64,000 nucleotides of DNA, taken from NCBI GenBank assembly GCA_937927975.1, contig CALEZT010000115.1, positions 1 to 64,000 on the forward strand. The letters run 5' to 3'. The first letter of the stretch is position 1. Every line of letters starts with the position of its first letter. This DNA comes from an uncultured Phycisphaerales bacterium. Its GTDB lineage: Bacteria; Planctomycetota; Phycisphaerae; Sedimentisphaerales; Anaerobacaceae. Shown piece after piece: positions 8,418 to 18,359 of the stretch. The notes under the pieces are model-generated. The model was not told the DNA's origin and did no database searches. It saw only the letters and a program-made list of their open reading frames with translations. The translations under genes were made by a program, and so were the position numbers.

Positions 8418-9440
8418 TCAGTCGGTCAAGGGCAATCTCACCGGCCGGCCGGTTGCGATCGAGCGGTCGATCGCCAGGCAGAGCTCATGCGACTTGTAGG
8501 CTTCCTGGATGCCGGCCGAGGCTTCACCGTCCTCGACGAGAGCGCAGGCCAGATCGTCCACCATCCCCTGGAACGGGTGATGGGCCACATCGCCGCTGTC
8601 GGCGAAGGTGGTGTTGAACGACTGCCAGCCCTTCTGGCCCGGGAACCAGTGCTTCGTATAGAACTTCTCGTTCAGGACCGAGCCCTTGTCGCCGTGGAGG
8701 ACGATATTGAGGATGTACGGGCATTCGTTTTCGAAGCTGCAGCCGGTCTTGCCGATCTTGCCGTTGCGGAACTTGACGACGGCTGCGTACGTCGGCTCGT
8801 ACTCATAGTCCCGGCGATGGCCGAACGCGCCGTAGGCGAAGACCTCCTCGACCTCGCCGCCGAAGTGCCGCAGCAGGTCCACGGCGTGACAGCCGGCCAG
8901 GAGGCTGGCGCTGGGCCCCCCCTCGCGGGTGGCGGCTCCCCAGTTCCAGCCGCTCCACCAGGGGCCGATTTCGTGGTAGTAATCCACTTGCGTGTAGTAG
9001 AGATCGCCCAAGCCCCCCTTGTCGATCATGTTGCGGATCGACTGGATGTGCGGATTCCAGCGCAGGACGAATCCGGCCTGCGACTTGACCCCTGCCTTCA
9101 CGACGGCGTCGCGAACCGCCTTGAGCTCCCCGAGGTTCATCGCGATGGGTTTCTCGATGACCACGTGTTTGCCCGCTTCGGCCGCGGCGATCGCCTCCTG
9201 GGCATGCAGCACGTTCGGGGAGCAGATATCGATCACGTCGATATCATCCCGGCGCAGGAGGTCATCGAAGGTGTCCATCACGTCGCAGTCCAGGCCCAGC
9301 TTGTCCTTGGCGGTCTGAGCCGACTGCCGGCGTCGCGACGCCAGAGCCACGACCTGCATGTGCGAGTTCCGCTCGTATGCCTTGATGTGTTCGCCCGCGA
9401 CCCAACCGATCCCGAACACGCCGACCCCGTATGTCGTCAT
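8418..9440 (-). CDS. Gfo/Idh/MocA family oxidoreductase, first gene of the operon
   Basis: The 340-residue enzyme has a Rossmann entry (VGVFGIGWVAGEH), the EKP motif in VIEKPIAMN, and a SLLAGCHAVDLL catalytic-helix equivalent. AGGAGGT lies 8 bases before the ATG. It is the promoter-proximal gene of a minus-strand operon whose other members are the ceramidase-like protein, the DegT aminotransferase, a second Gfo/Idh and a URO-D protein. The substrate is unknown. The two Gfo/Idh proteins of the operon differ clearly in sequence and probably act on different steps. Confidence 0.88.
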   Translation of the reverse strand: MTTYGVGVFGIGWVAGEHIKAYERNSHMQVVALASRRRQSAQTAKDKLGLDCDVMDTFDDLLRRDDIDVIDICSPNVLHAQEAIAAAEAGKHVVIEKPIAMNLGELKAVRDAVVKAGVKSQAGFVLRWNPHIQSIRNMIDKGGLGDLYYTQVDYYHEIGPWWSGWNWGAATREGGPSASLLAGCHAVDLLRHFGGEVEEVFAYGAFGHRRDYEYEPTYAAVVKFRNGKIGKTGCSFENECPYILNIVLHGDKGSVLNEKFYTKHWFPGQKGWQSFNTTFADSGDVAHHPFQGMVDDLACALVEDGEASAGIQEAYKSHELCLAIDRSIATGRPVRLPLTD

Positions 9441-9480
9441 GGCTGCAACCTCCTATTCATCGTACCTGCCGGTCGGCAGC

Positions 9481-9509
9481 ATTCTCCGTCAGATCCTCCG
9501 GACAGTCAA
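9481..9509 (-). promoter_or_regulatory. Putative promoter of the Gfo/Idh-DegT-URO-D operon
   Basis: On the minus strand TTGACT (9509-9504), a 17-bp spacer and GAGAAT (9486-9481) lie about 40 bp before the first ATG at 9440. The match is 5/6 and 4/6. The 9441-9748 interval is a divergent promoter region with no gene in it. Confidence 0.45.
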
Positions 9510-9646
9510 GCTTCTTGGCATGCCTGCCATGGCATAGGGGTTCGAGTGGATGAGAGCGCGGGTCGCATCGGTCTGAATCGACAGGCGGACCTTGCTTCAT
9601 GGCGTCGAAGGCATGAGATACTCCTTGACGCACAAGACCTCGGTGC

Positions 9647-9676
9647 TTGACCTGTTGTCGTCGTTGCCTCTATAAT
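9647..9676 (+). promoter_or_regulatory. Promoter of the V/A-type ATPase operon
   Basis: TTGACC (9647-9652), an 18-bp spacer and a perfect TATAAT (9671-9676) give an excellent sigma70-type promoter. Transcription would begin near 9683, leaving a leader of about 65 nt before the ATG at 9749. Confidence 0.65.
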
Positions 9677-9748
9677 CGCATGGCACGGGCTGCTCTATGT
9701 CCAGATTGCCGTTACTTGGCCGTGGTGTTGTGTAGAGGACATGACCGT

Positions 9749-10081
9749 ATGCGTAGAATCATCAGGGAGATTTTCGACGCGGAATCGAAGGTGGACGCCG
9801 TGCTCCAACAGGCGCGTGAGCGGGCTGCCGACATCAGACGTGCCGCGGACAAGGAGGTGTCGGAACGGGCGAGCGACGCCCGGCGGCAGGCCCAGGCAAT
9901 GGTGCAGGCAGCGGCCCAGGAGGCTCGGAACGAGGTGGCGGGCATCCAGGCGGAGGCGATCAGACGGGCGGACCAACAGGCAACTGCCCTGCGAAACAGT
10001 AAGGCGGAGGCGATGGACGATCTGCTGAACCGGATCTGCGCCGCGATTTTGAATACGGAGTGTGAGATGGACAATCAGTGA
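9749..10081 (+). CDS. atpH: V/A-type ATPase subunit H/G (peripheral stalk)
   Basis: This 110-residue protein is almost wholly heptad-rich, Ala/Arg/Glu-dominated coiled coil. It matches the small stalk subunit (G of A-ATPases, AhaH) that pairs with subunit E to form the stator. It is first in the operon, where this subunit commonly sits. The ATG at 9749 is used because the coiled coil starts there and AGAGGA lies upstream. Its TGA overlaps the ATG of the next gene (TGATG). Assignment rests on composition and position, since the family is weakly conserved. Confidence 0.8.
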   Translation: MRRIIREIFDAESKVDAVLQQARERAADIRRAADKEVSERASDARRQAQAMVQAAAQEARNEVAGIQAEAIRRADQQATALRNSKAEAMDDLLNRICAAILNTECEMDNQ

Positions 10082-11148
10082 TGCCGGGGCCCCTCTCCAA
10101 ATACGCGTTCATCAATGCCAAGCTGCGCGCCCGGATCAGCAAGATCCTGTCGGACCGGGTCTTCAAGCAGTTGGCCCGGGCCCCGTCCCTCGAGGCGGCG
10201 CTCTCGCTGCTGCGGGAAACGCCCTTTGTCCGTCTGGAGGAGATCTACTCGGCCACCGGCGACCTCCGACAGGCGGAGCTGGAACTGCACAAGGACGAGA
10301 TCGACCTCTATCAGAACGTCAAGCGGCACCTGCACCGGGATTCCATCGGGCTGGTGGATGCCCTGCTGAGCCAGTTCGAGATCGACAACCTCAAGAACGC
10401 CATCCGGGTGTACTTCGACCGGACCGTTCGCCACCGTCCTGCGGACGCCAGCGCTCACTACATCCTGTACGATCGGATTCTGCACGACCTGCCGATCGAC
10501 ATCGTCGTGAACGCGCGGAGCTTCGACGAGATCGCCGGCGTCTGCGAAGGGACGCCTTACGGCCCGATCATTCGCAAGTACAGCCACACGGTGGAAGAGG
10601 AAGGCTCTCTGTTCCGCCTGGAGATCGAGTTCGATCACTATTACTACGCGAACCTCCTCGCGGCCATCGAGACTCTGGACTGCGAGGACCGCGCGATCGC
10701 CCTGAGGATCGTCGGGGTGAACATCGACCTTCAGAACGTGGACTGGATCATCCGCCTGCGCAACTTCTACGATCTTCCCCTGGAAACGGTCATGGCGGCC
10801 ATCGTGCCGGGCGGTTTCAATCTGAGCCAGGCCACGATCGGCGAATTGTACCGCGCCCAGAACGTCACCTCCGTTCTGCAGGGATTTGTCAAGGCGCGAT
10901 ACCCGGGGCTTTCGGCGTTGCTGGCTTCCCAAGTTTCGGACAGCGCCTCCCGGCTCCTGCTGATCCGCCGGATCATGGAGGAGATCATGAAACAGGAGGT
11001 CCGGCACATCCTGGCGGGGTATCCCTTCACGGTCGGGATCATCCTGGCGTATTTCGCGCTGAAGAAGGATGAGCTCGGCAAACTCCGAATCATACTCAAC
11101 GCCCACCAGCAGGGCATACGAACCGAACGGATCGAGAGCCTGATATGA
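10081..11148 (+). CDS. atpC: V/A-type ATPase subunit C (d-type)
   Basis: The 355-residue soluble all-helical protein matches the A-type subunit C (V-type d), which forms the socket joining the central shaft to the c ring. It opens with YAFINAKLRARISKILS, a conserved start of this family, and its length is usual. The ATG at 10081 overlaps the previous stop, though a GTG one codon earlier is possible. Its own TGA overlaps the ATG of the subunit I gene (ATGA), which indicates tight translational coupling. Confidence 0.88.
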   Translation: MPGPLSKYAFINAKLRARISKILSDRVFKQLARAPSLEAALSLLRETPFVRLEEIYSATGDLRQAELELHKDEIDLYQNVKRHLHRDSIGLVDALLSQFEIDNLKNAIRVYFDRTVRHRPADASAHYILYDRILHDLPIDIVVNARSFDEIAGVCEGTPYGPIIRKYSHTVEEEGSLFRLEIEFDHYYYANLLAAIETLDCEDRAIALRIVGVNIDLQNVDWIIRLRNFYDLPLETVMAAIVPGGFNLSQATIGELYRAQNVTSVLQGFVKARYPGLSALLASQVSDSASRLLLIRRIMEEIMKQEVRHILAGYPFTVGIILAYFALKKDELGKLRIILNAHQQGIRTERIESLI

Positions 11149-13166
11149 TCTTCACCAGCCGGATGGCACAAGTCTTCGCCGTGGTGTTGCGCAAAGACCG
11201 TCAGCGGGTCACCGAGACGCTCCTGCGCGAAGGGGTGATCCAGTTCATCAGCGCCTCGGAGCTGAGCGCCGAGACGCAGCATCGGATGTCAACACCCGCG
11301 GAATCGGCGGGCTTGTTGACGGAGCTCTCGGACCTGAGGAAGCGAATCGAAGGGCTGCTGCACACGGTTGGCGTCATCCCCACACCGCCCGACCAGGCGG
11401 ACCTGAATCGCCGCGTCGCGATCGATATCGAAAAGGAGAAGGCCTGGCTCAACAGCATCGACAGCGAGCGCGCCGTGGTCAGGGAAAGGCAGCGGGTGTT
11501 CCAGCAGGAGATTCTGAAGCTCGAGGATCTCCGCCGGCAGGTCGGGCTCTACGGTGCGAATCTGTCCGATGTCGGGGCATCGACGCCGCACGCCTTCGTT
11601 TCCCTGCAGACCGGCAAAATTCCGGCCTCCCAGGCGGCGAGATTCGCCGAAGGATTGAAGAACCTCCCTTCGGTGAGCGTCCCGGTGGGGACCGAAGCCG
11701 ACAGCGTTCACTACCTGCTGATCTTCATGAAACGGGACACCGAACAGGTGCAGCGGGTCCTGGAGAGCGCAGGGTGGACGGCCATCGAGGTGCCGGAGGA
11801 GGTGAAATCCGTCAAGGAGGACGCGTTCAAAGAGCTCTCTGCGAAGATCAAGGCGCTCGTCGAGGAGCAGAAGAAGCTGGAGGCCCAGGCCCGCGGGGTT
11901 GTGTCGGAGAAGACGGAACGACTGCGCGAGGTCTGGTGCAGTCTGCGGGTCAGCGAACTGCTGCACCGTATTGAGACCCATTTCGCCTCCCTGTCCCGCG
12001 CGATCGTTTTCACGGGCTGGGTCCCGGCGGAAAAGCAGGCCCAGTTGACCGAGGCGATCCGACGGGCGAGCGAGGGTCGCTGCTACCTGGAATGGAGCGA
12101 GGCGGACAACGGCGCCGCCGGCGACGAGGTCCCTGTGCGATTCGACAATCCGAAAGTGCTGGCGCCTTTTCAGATGCTGGTGAGCAACTTCGGGGTGCCC
12201 CGGTACGGGACGATCGACCCGACGCCGTTCGTGATGCCCCTGTACCTGGCGATGTTCGGACTCATGTTCGCCGACGTCGGTCAGGGGCTGGTTCTGGCCC
12301 TCCTGGGGATTCTGGGCATCACGCTCCTGAGGACGCCGGGGGCCAAGAAGAGATGGTGCCGGCTTTCCTGGCTGATCGTCTGGTGCGGCCTGTCGTCGGT
12401 GCTCTTTGGCGTCCTCTTTGGATCGTTCTTCGGGATGGGGCTCTTCAAGCCGCTTTGGTTCGATTTCCACGGGATCGTCGCAGGCCATCGGCCCGACGGC
12501 TCGGCTGTCGACGACGTGTTCGACATTCTGGCGCTCACCGTCTATTTCGGCATTTCCGTCATTGGGATGGGCCTGCTCTTCAACTGGGTGAACATCATCC
12601 GAACGCGCCGCTGGATGGAATTGGTCTTCGACAAAGGCGGGATTCTCGGGGCCTGGATCTACGCAGGCGGAATCGACGCGGCGTTCTATCTCGTCCGGCA
12701 CGACTACAAGGGGTTCCCCTCGGGGGAGCGGTTGTTTCTGCTGATGGGCCTGCCCGCGTTGCTGCTGTTTATCAAGGAGCCGTACCATTATCTCCGGCAC
12801 GAGAGGGGGAATTCGGGCCCTCCGACGCCCCTGGTCTTCGTCGCGATCAACGCGGTGATGAAGTGGGTGGTCGAACTGCTCGAGATCTTCAGCGGTTACC
12901 TCTCCAATACGCTCTCGTTCATGCGGGTCGCAGGGTTGGGCATCGCGCACGTCTGTTTGATGATCAGCGTCTTTGCGATGGCCGAGATGACGTCGGGGAT
13001 CGCCGCGGTTCTCATTCTCGTTCTGGGCAACGTTCTGGTCATCGCCCTGGAGGGTCTCTCGGCGGGAATCCAGGCCCTGAGGCTCAGCTACTACGAATTC
13101 TTCACCAAGTTCTTTCACGGAACGGGGAAACTGTACACACCGATCTCGCTGGACAGCGAGGGGTAG
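11145..13166 (+). CDS. atpI: V/A-type ATPase subunit I (a subunit)
   Basis: This 673-residue membrane subunit carries the ion half-channels next to the c ring. The N-terminal 330 or so residues are soluble, with two coiled-coil stretches, and form the stator dumbbell. From about residue 350 there are seven to eight hydrophobic helices, including MFGLMFADVGQGL, a family signature, and FSGYLSNTLSFMRVAGLG, which carries the essential arginine facing the rotor. Length and order of parts are normal for the family. It overlaps subunit C by 4 bp. Confidence 0.93.
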   Translation: MIFTSRMAQVFAVVLRKDRQRVTETLLREGVIQFISASELSAETQHRMSTPAESAGLLTELSDLRKRIEGLLHTVGVIPTPPDQADLNRRVAIDIEKEKAWLNSIDSERAVVRERQRVFQQEILKLEDLRRQVGLYGANLSDVGASTPHAFVSLQTGKIPASQAARFAEGLKNLPSVSVPVGTEADSVHYLLIFMKRDTEQVQRVLESAGWTAIEVPEEVKSVKEDAFKELSAKIKALVEEQKKLEAQARGVVSEKTERLREVWCSLRVSELLHRIETHFASLSRAIVFTGWVPAEKQAQLTEAIRRASEGRCYLEWSEADNGAAGDEVPVRFDNPKVLAPFQMLVSNFGVPRYGTIDPTPFVMPLYLAMFGLMFADVGQGLVLALLGILGITLLRTPGAKKRWCRLSWLIVWCGLSSVLFGVLFGSFFGMGLFKPLWFDFHGIVAGHRPDGSAVDDVFDILALTVYFGISVIGMGLLFNWVNIIRTRRWMELVFDKGGILGAWIYAGGIDAAFYLVRHDYKGFPSGERLFLLMGLPALLLFIKEPYHYLRHERGNSGPPTPLVFVAINAVMKWVVELLEIFSGYLSNTLSFMRVAGLGIAHVCLMISVFAMAEMTSGIAAVLILVLGNVLVIALEGLSAGIQALRLSYYEFFTKFFHGTGKLYTPISLDSEG

Positions 13167-13173
13167 GGAAAGG

Positions 13174-13551
13174 ATGGGGTCTATGGACGACGCGGGAAAG
13201 AGACTGAAATCGCACATCGCCCAGAGCATCGTGATGCTCGTTACGGTGATGGCCATTGTCGCAACGCTGTTCTGCAGCAGTTCGTTCGGCGCGGCGCCGC
13301 CATCGGAGCAGGTGACTCCGCCGGCGGCATCGCCCGAAACCGTGAAGTGGGGTCTGCTCGCGGCGGCGATAGCCTTTGGTCTGGGCGCCATCGGCGCCGG
13401 GATTGCGATCTCGCACGTGGGGGCCGCCGCGATGGGAGCTGTCGCGGAGAAGCCTCAGATTGCCGGGCAGGCCCTCATTCTCGTGGCCCTGGCGGAAGGC
13501 CTGGTCGTGTTCGGCTTCATCACGGCCCTGATGATTCTGGGCAAGGTGTAG
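13174..13551 (+). CDS. atpK: V/A-type ATPase subunit K (c-ring proteolipid)
   Basis: This 125-residue membrane protein forms the rotor ring. A single helical hairpin occupies about residues 56-124: a glycine-rich helix (LGAIGAGIAI), a polar loop (EKPQIAG), and a helix holding the ion-binding glutamate E108 in LVALAEGLVVFG. Unlike minimal c subunits, it has about 50 extra N-terminal residues with a hydrophobic stretch (residues 18-40) ending near SSSFGA, like a signal peptide or a third helix. Whether this part is removed, or the coupling ion is H+ or Na+, cannot be settled by eye. Confidence 0.9.
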   Translation: MGSMDDAGKRLKSHIAQSIVMLVTVMAIVATLFCSSSFGAAPPSEQVTPPAASPETVKWGLLAAAIAFGLGAIGAGIAISHVGAAAMGAVAEKPQIAGQALILVALAEGLVVFGFITALMILGKV

Positions 13552-13556
13552 CGTCC

Positions 13557-13862
13557 ATGAAGTACTCGATCATAGGCGACGAGGATGCGGTGCTCGGTTT
13601 CGAGATGGTCGGGGTCTCGGGCCGGACGGCGCGGAACCCGGATGAGGCGCGCCAGGCGTTCCAGGCCGTGCTGGAGGACAAGGACGTCGGCATCATCATC
13701 ATCACGGAGCCGGTTGCCGATATGATTCGCCCGCTTGTGGACCAGTACCTGTTCGGAGAGAGTTTTCCGCTGATTGTGGAAATCCCGGATCGCAAGGGCC
13801 GACAGCCGGGCCGGCCGGGCATCGGGGAACTCGTCAACGCGGCCATCGGAATACGATTGTGA
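13557..13862 (+). CDS. atpF: V/A-type ATPase subunit F
   Basis: This 101-residue central-shaft subunit has the family pattern: an initial strand (YSIIGDEDAVLGFEMVG), a helix with AFQAVLEDKDVGIIIIT, and a closing PLIVEIP strand followed by a short helix. Subunit F binds subunit D in the rotor axle and regulates ATP hydrolysis. The ATG at 13557 begins 5 bp after the c-subunit stop. The frame is open further upstream but that part overlaps the c gene. Confidence 0.88.
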   Translation: MKYSIIGDEDAVLGFEMVGVSGRTARNPDEARQAFQAVLEDKDVGIIIITEPVADMIRPLVDQYLFGESFPLIVEIPDRKGRQPGRPGIGELVNAAIGIRL

Positions 13863-13878
13863 GAAGGCAGGACACCGT

Positions 13879-14526
13879 ATGGAACCGGTAGAACAAGAGA
13901 CAGCCGCACTGATCCGGGACATCGAAACCGACGCGAGGACGGAGGCCGAAGGGATTGTCAAGGAGGCCGAACTGCTGGCGACCGAGAAGAGGGACTACGC
14001 GGCCAGGCAGGTGGAGTCCCTCCTGAATCAGGCCCGAGAGCAAGCTCGCCAGCAGGCCCTGGCCATCAAGAACGAGGCGGCGCGGAAAGCCGAACGCGAG
14101 GCCCGACGCCGATTGATGTGCCTGAAGGCTCAGATCGTTCAGGAAATCATGGAACGGGTCGAGAAACGCTTGGCGACCATGATCCACGAACCGGATTACC
14201 GATCCGCCCTTGTCAATTGGATTGTCGATGCGGCCCTCGGCCTGGGAGCGGAGTCCGCCGAGGTGAACGCATCGGAGCCGGAGCGGGGCTTGATCGATGA
14301 GCGAATGCTCTCGGAGGCGTGCGAAAGGGTCCACGCGGCAACGGGCAAACCGATCACACTGACCCTGTCGGCCGCCGTGCCGCTGTCGGCCCAGGGGATC
14401 GTCCTGACAGCGGCGGACGGGCGCACAGCCTTCAACAACCAGGTGAGAACGCGGATTCGGCGGAGCAGTCGCACGATTCACCGGCTGATACACGACTGCC
14501 TGTTTGCCGACAATCGAGAAAAATGA
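13879..14526 (+). CDS. atpE: V/A-type ATPase subunit E (peripheral stalk)
   Basis: This 215-residue stator subunit has residues 1-100 as a long charged helix that would pair with the H/G subunit. The C-terminal globular half is degenerate but ends in the typical pattern (GIVLTAADGRTAFNN, then a helix with RIRRS) that contacts the catalytic head. The ATG at 13879 is preceded by AAGGCAGGA. The TGA overlaps the subunit A ATG (ATGA). Confidence 0.85.
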   Translation: MEPVEQETAALIRDIETDARTEAEGIVKEAELLATEKRDYAARQVESLLNQAREQARQQALAIKNEAARKAEREARRRLMCLKAQIVQEIMERVEKRLATMIHEPDYRSALVNWIVDAALGLGAESAEVNASEPERGLIDERMLSEACERVHAATGKPITLTLSAAVPLSAQGIVLTAADGRTAFNNQVRTRIRRSSRTIHRLIHDCLFADNREK

Positions 14527-16334
14527 CGATGACGCAGAGGGTCATAGGACAGGTAAGACGGGTCAACGGTCCTGTCATCGAGGCGATGGGGATTCGCGAC
14601 GCCGAGATGTTCGAACTGGTCAAGGTCGGCCAGGAAGGACTGGTCGGCGAACTGATCAAGCTCGAAACCGACAGTGCCGTCATCCAGGTCTACGAGGATA
14701 CGACGGGCATCGCGCCGTTCGATCTCATTTACGGGACAGGCATGCCGTTGTCCGTGGAACTCGGTCCCGGCATGGTGGGTACGATCTACGACGGCATTCA
14801 GAGGCCGCTCGAAGCGATCCGCGAGGTCTCGGACATCTACATCCGTCGCGGCCTCACGGTTCCTTCGCTGAATCGCACGAGGAAATGGCTGTTTGTGCCT
14901 TCGGCGCAGGCGGGCGCCCCCCTCGGAGGCGGAATGATCCTGGGGACGGTTCAGGAGACCGGAAACGTCCTGCACAAGGTCCTCGTTCCTCCCGGCTTCG
15001 AAGGCATTCTGGAATCCATCGTCCCGCAAGGGGAATACACGGTGCAAGAGCCCATCGCCGTGCTGCGCAGGGGAGATGGTCGGACCGCCAAGCTTTTCCT
15101 CATGCATCGCTGGCCCATCCGCGTGCGACGACCGGTGCGGACGCGTCTGGCTCTCGACGTGCCCCTGATCACCGGGCAACGGGTCATTGACACGCTGTTC
15201 CCCGTGGCCAAAGGGGGCACCATCGCCATTCCCGGCGGCTTCGGCACCGGCAAAACGATGACGCAGCAGGCCATCGCCAAATGGTGCGACGCCGATCTCA
15301 TCGTCTACATCGGTTGCGGGGAGCGCGGCAACGAGATCACCGATGTGCTGACGGAGTTCCCCAAGCTGGTGGACCCCCGCACCGGCCGGTCGCTGATGGA
15401 GCGGACCATCCTGATCGCCAACACGTCCAACATGCCCGTCTCGGCGCGGGAGGCGAGCATCTACACAGGCATCACCATGGCGGAGTATTTCCGCGACCAG
15501 GGGTACGATGTCGCGGTCATGGCCGACTCCACCTCACGGTGGGCCGAGGCGTTGCGCGAGCTTTCGGGCCGGATGGAGGAGATGCCCGCGGAGGAGGGGT
15601 TCCCGGCCTATCTGCCGACCCGAATCGCGGAATTCTATGAGCGGGCGGGCTCGATGGAGACCCTGGGCGGCGGCCGGGGTTCCGTGACCATTATCGGCGC
15701 CGTCTCCCCGCCGGGCGGCGATTTCTCGGAGCCGGTGACCCAGCACACGAAGCGGTTCATCCGCTGCTTCTGGGCGCTCGACCGCAGCCTGGCCAACGCC
15801 CGCCACTATCCCGCCATCTCCTGGCTCGACAGCTACAGCGAGTACCTCAGCGAGGTGGCCCGCTGGTGGGGCGAGCGGATCAGCGCCGACTGGGCCGCCG
15901 ACCGCACGGAGATCATGGACCTGTTGCACCGGGAAGTCCGCCTGCAGCAGGTGGTGAAGCTGGTCGGTCCCGATGCGCTGCCCGATACGCAGCGGTTCGT
16001 CCTCGAAGTCTGCACGCTGTTCAAGAACGCCTTCCTTCAGCAGAACGCCTACGACAAGATCGATGCCTTTTCGGTCGTTCAGAAGCAGGTGCGCATGCTG
16101 CACGTCATCGTCATGTACTGGAAGCGCGGCTCGGCGGCCATCAAGGACGGCGCCACGCTCATCGCGCTCAAGAAACTGAAGGTGTATCAGGACATCGTGA
16201 AGATGAAATTCTCCATCCCGAACGACGATCTGGCCGGCTTCGACAAGATCGAAGCCCGCCTGGAACGAGCCATGGACCAGTTGGAGGCCCTGCATGCCAG
16301 CGATGAGAAACCGAAGTCTGCTGCCCGGCCGTGA
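14523..16334 (+). CDS. atpA: V/A-type ATPase catalytic subunit A
   Basis: This 603-residue catalytic subunit hydrolyses or makes ATP. Its parts are an N-terminal beta barrel ([15 protein letters not shown]), a non-homologous region typical of subunit A (about residues 115-190), and the P loop GGFGTGKT with K244. [13 protein letters not shown] carries the arginine-rich nucleotide region, and a C-terminal helical domain follows. Two in-frame ATGs stand at 14523 and 14529; the first overlaps the subunit E stop. It overlaps the start of subunit B by 41 bp, so head subunits are translated in a coupled way. Confidence 0.95.
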   Translation: MTMTQRVIGQVRRVNGPVIEAMGIRDAEMFELVKVGQEGLVGELIKLETDSAVIQVYEDTTGIAPFDLIYGTGMPLSVELGPGMVGTIYDGIQRPLEAIREVSDIYIRRGLTVPSLNRTRKWLFVPSAQAGAPLGGGMILGTVQETGNVLHKVLVPPGFEGILESIVPQGEYTVQEPIAVLRRGDGRTAKLFLMHRWPIRVRRPVRTRLALDVPLITGQRVIDTLFPVAKGGTIAIPGGFGTGKTMTQQAIAKWCDADLIVYIGCGERGNEITDVLTEFPKLVDPRTGRSLMERTILIANTSNMPVSAREASIYTGITMAEYFRDQGYDVAVMADSTSRWAEALRELSGRMEEMPAEEGFPAYLPTRIAEFYERAGSMETLGGGRGSVTIIGAVSPPGGDFSEPVTQHTKRFIRCFWALDRSLANARHYPAISWLDSYSEYLSEVARWWGERISADWAADRTEIMDLLHREVRLQQVVKLVGPDALPDTQRFVLEVCTLFKNAFLQQNAYDKIDAFSVVQKQVRMLHVIVMYWKRGSAAIKDGATLIALKKLKVYQDIVKMKFSIPNDDLAGFDKIEARLERAMDQLEALHASDEKPKSAARP

Positions 16335-17694
16335 GTATATCGGAGTCGACAGGATTGACGGCCCTCTGGTGTTCGTCACCCGGACGCATCCGGTCGGATA
16401 CCGCGAGCTGATCGAGTGTGTGGACCGCCAGGGCAACGTCCGCCTGGGGATCGTCCTGGAATCCTCCACCGATTTCGTCGTGGCGCAGATCTTCGAGGGG
16501 ACCGCAGGCCTGACCCTCCCGGAGACGCGCGTGCGGTTCCGCGGCGAGCCTCTGACCCTCTCGGTTTCGCGGGAGATGCTCGGACGCGTGTTCAACGGCT
16601 TCGGACTGCCGATCGACGGGGGACCGCCGCCGCGGGGCGACATCGAGCGCGACGTCAACGGCATGGCCATCAATCCGACCGCCCGCCAATACCCGCGGGA
16701 CTTCATCCAGACCGGGATCTCGGTCATTGACGGCATGAACACCCTGATCCGGGGCCAGAAGCTGCCCATCTTCTCGGGCAACGGCCTGCCCCATAACGAT
16801 CTGGCGGCCCAGATCGCACGACAGGCCCGGATCCGCGGGTCGGACACGGAATTCGCGGTGGTCTTCGCGGCCATGGGGGTCAAGCACGACGTGGCCCGGT
16901 TCTTCACCGATTCGTTCGAAGAGAGCGGCACGCTGGACAACGTCGCGCTGTTCCTCTCGCTGGCCGACGACCCCTCCATCGAGCGGCTGATCACCCCGCG
17001 CACCGCTCTGACCCTCGCGGAGCATCTGGCCTTCAGCGAAGGCATGCACGTGCTGGTGATCATGACCGACATGACGAACTACTGCGAATCGCTGCGCGAA
17101 ATCTCCACCATTCGCGGCGAGATCCCGTCCCGCAAGGGGTATCCCGGTTATCTCTACTCGGACTTGGCCGAGCTCTACGAGCGTTCCGGCATGATCAAGG
17201 GGCACAGCGGCTCCATCACCTCACTGCCCATCCTGACGATGCCCAACGACGATATCTCCCATCCCATCCCCGACCTGTCCGGGTACATCACGGAAGGCCA
17301 GATCGTCTTCGAGCGGGAGATGGACGGGCGGGGGATCTATCCGCCGGTGGCGGGCCTGCCGTCGCTTTCTCGCCTGATGAAGGACGGCATCGGCGCCGGC
17401 ATGACCCGCGAGGATCATCCCCACCTGGCGAGCCAGCTCTTCGCCGCTTACAGCCACGTGAAGGACGTCCGCAACCTGGCGTCCGTGATCGGGGAGGAGG
17501 AGCTGACGCCGCTGGATCACAATTACCTCGAATTCGGCAAGGCCTTCGAGCAGAAGTTCGTCTCGCAGCGAAAGGACGAGAACCGCAGCATCGAGCAGAC
17601 GCTCGATCTGGGGTGGGAGGTGCTCAGGCTCCTGCCTGCAAGCGAATTGCACCGGATCACCGAGGAGGAGATCGAGAAGTACTACGGAGCGTGA
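16294..17694 (+). CDS. atpB: V/A-type ATPase subunit B
   Basis: The 466-residue non-catalytic head subunit has the expected order of blocks: [14 protein letters not shown] barrel, then [31 protein letters not shown], where the catalytic P-loop glycine-lysine signature is absent as usual in B. The family block [15 protein letters not shown] and a C-terminal helical bundle ending EIEKYYGA follow. A start at 16303 is also possible. The long overlap with subunit A is unusual in size but the reading is intact. Confidence 0.94.
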   Translation: MPAMRNRSLLPGREYIGVDRIDGPLVFVTRTHPVGYRELIECVDRQGNVRLGIVLESSTDFVVAQIFEGTAGLTLPETRVRFRGEPLTLSVSREMLGRVFNGFGLPIDGGPPPRGDIERDVNGMAINPTARQYPRDFIQTGISVIDGMNTLIRGQKLPIFSGNGLPHNDLAAQIARQARIRGSDTEFAVVFAAMGVKHDVARFFTDSFEESGTLDNVALFLSLADDPSIERLITPRTALTLAEHLAFSEGMHVLVIMTDMTNYCESLREISTIRGEIPSRKGYPGYLYSDLAELYERSGMIKGHSGSITSLPILTMPNDDISHPIPDLSGYITEGQIVFEREMDGRGIYPPVAGLPSLSRLMKDGIGAGMTREDHPHLASQLFAAYSHVKDVRNLASVIGEEELTPLDHNYLEFGKAFEQKFVSQRKDENRSIEQTLDLGWEVLRLLPASELHRITEEEIEKYYGA

Positions 17695-17705
17695 CGGGGA
17701 ATCCC

Positions 17706-18359
17706 ATGGCACTATCGAACTGTGCGCCGACGAAGACGAACCTGCTCAAGCTCAGGAGCGACCTGAAGTTCGCCGAGCAGGGATACGAGCTCCTGGACCA
17801 GAAGCGGAACATCCTCATCGTTGAGCTTCTGTCCCTGGTGGACCAGACGGTAGACCATCAAGCCCGAGTCGATCGCGCCCTGGCCCAGGCGTACAAGGCG
17901 ATGGAGGAGGCCATACTCGACATGGGACGGCTCAAGGTGCAGTATCTGACCGGGGCGGTGAACATCGCGGCCGATATTGCCGTGCATTCCCGCCGGGTTA
18001 TGGGCGTCAACCTTCCCGTCGTGGAGACCCGCTTCACGGAACGCAGTCCCTACTACAGTCCGATGGGGACCAGCTTCTGGATCGACGGCTCTGTGCAATC
18101 GTTCCGAGAGGTCCTGCAGTTGCTCGGCAAGCTGGCCGAACTGAAGATCTCCGTGCTTCGGCTGGCCAACGAAGTCAAGAGAACGATTCGAAAGGTCAAC
18201 GCTCTTGAGAAAATAGCCATTCCTGACCTGAAGGAGACCGTTCGGTACATCCAAGGAAGGCTCGAGGAGAACGAACGGGACATGTTCACGCTCATGAAGA
18301 TGGTCAAGGAGAACCTGGACCGCAAACGAAGGAAGACCAGAAAGGCCGATCATGGGTAA
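17706..18359 (+). CDS. atpD: V/A-type ATPase subunit D (central rotor)
   Basis: The 217-residue subunit forms the coiled-coil axle inside the A3B3 head. The N-terminal helix (APTKTNLLKLRSDLKFAEQG) and the C-terminal helix rich in Lys/Glu are both present. The latter ends in a very basic tail (RKRRKTRKADHG), normal for this family. The ATG at 17706 follows GGGGAATCCC. It is the last ATPase subunit, and its stop overlaps the UspA-like gene by 8 bp, which places that gene in the same transcript. Confidence 0.92.
   Translation: MALSNCAPTKTNLLKLRSDLKFAEQGYELLDQKRNILIVELLSLVDQTVDHQARVDRALAQAYKAMEEAILDMGRLKVQYLTGAVNIAADIAVHSRRVMGVNLPVVETRFTERSPYYSPMGTSFWIDGSVQSFREVLQLLGKLAELKISVLRLANEVKRTIRKVNALEKIAIPDLKETVRYIQGRLEENERDMFTLMKMVKENLDRKRRKTRKADHG

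Noticed and set aside
11289..13391. 700-codon open frame antisense to the ATPase subunit I gene
   Set aside because: High-GC codon shadow of a well-identified membrane subunit; no start signal or domain.
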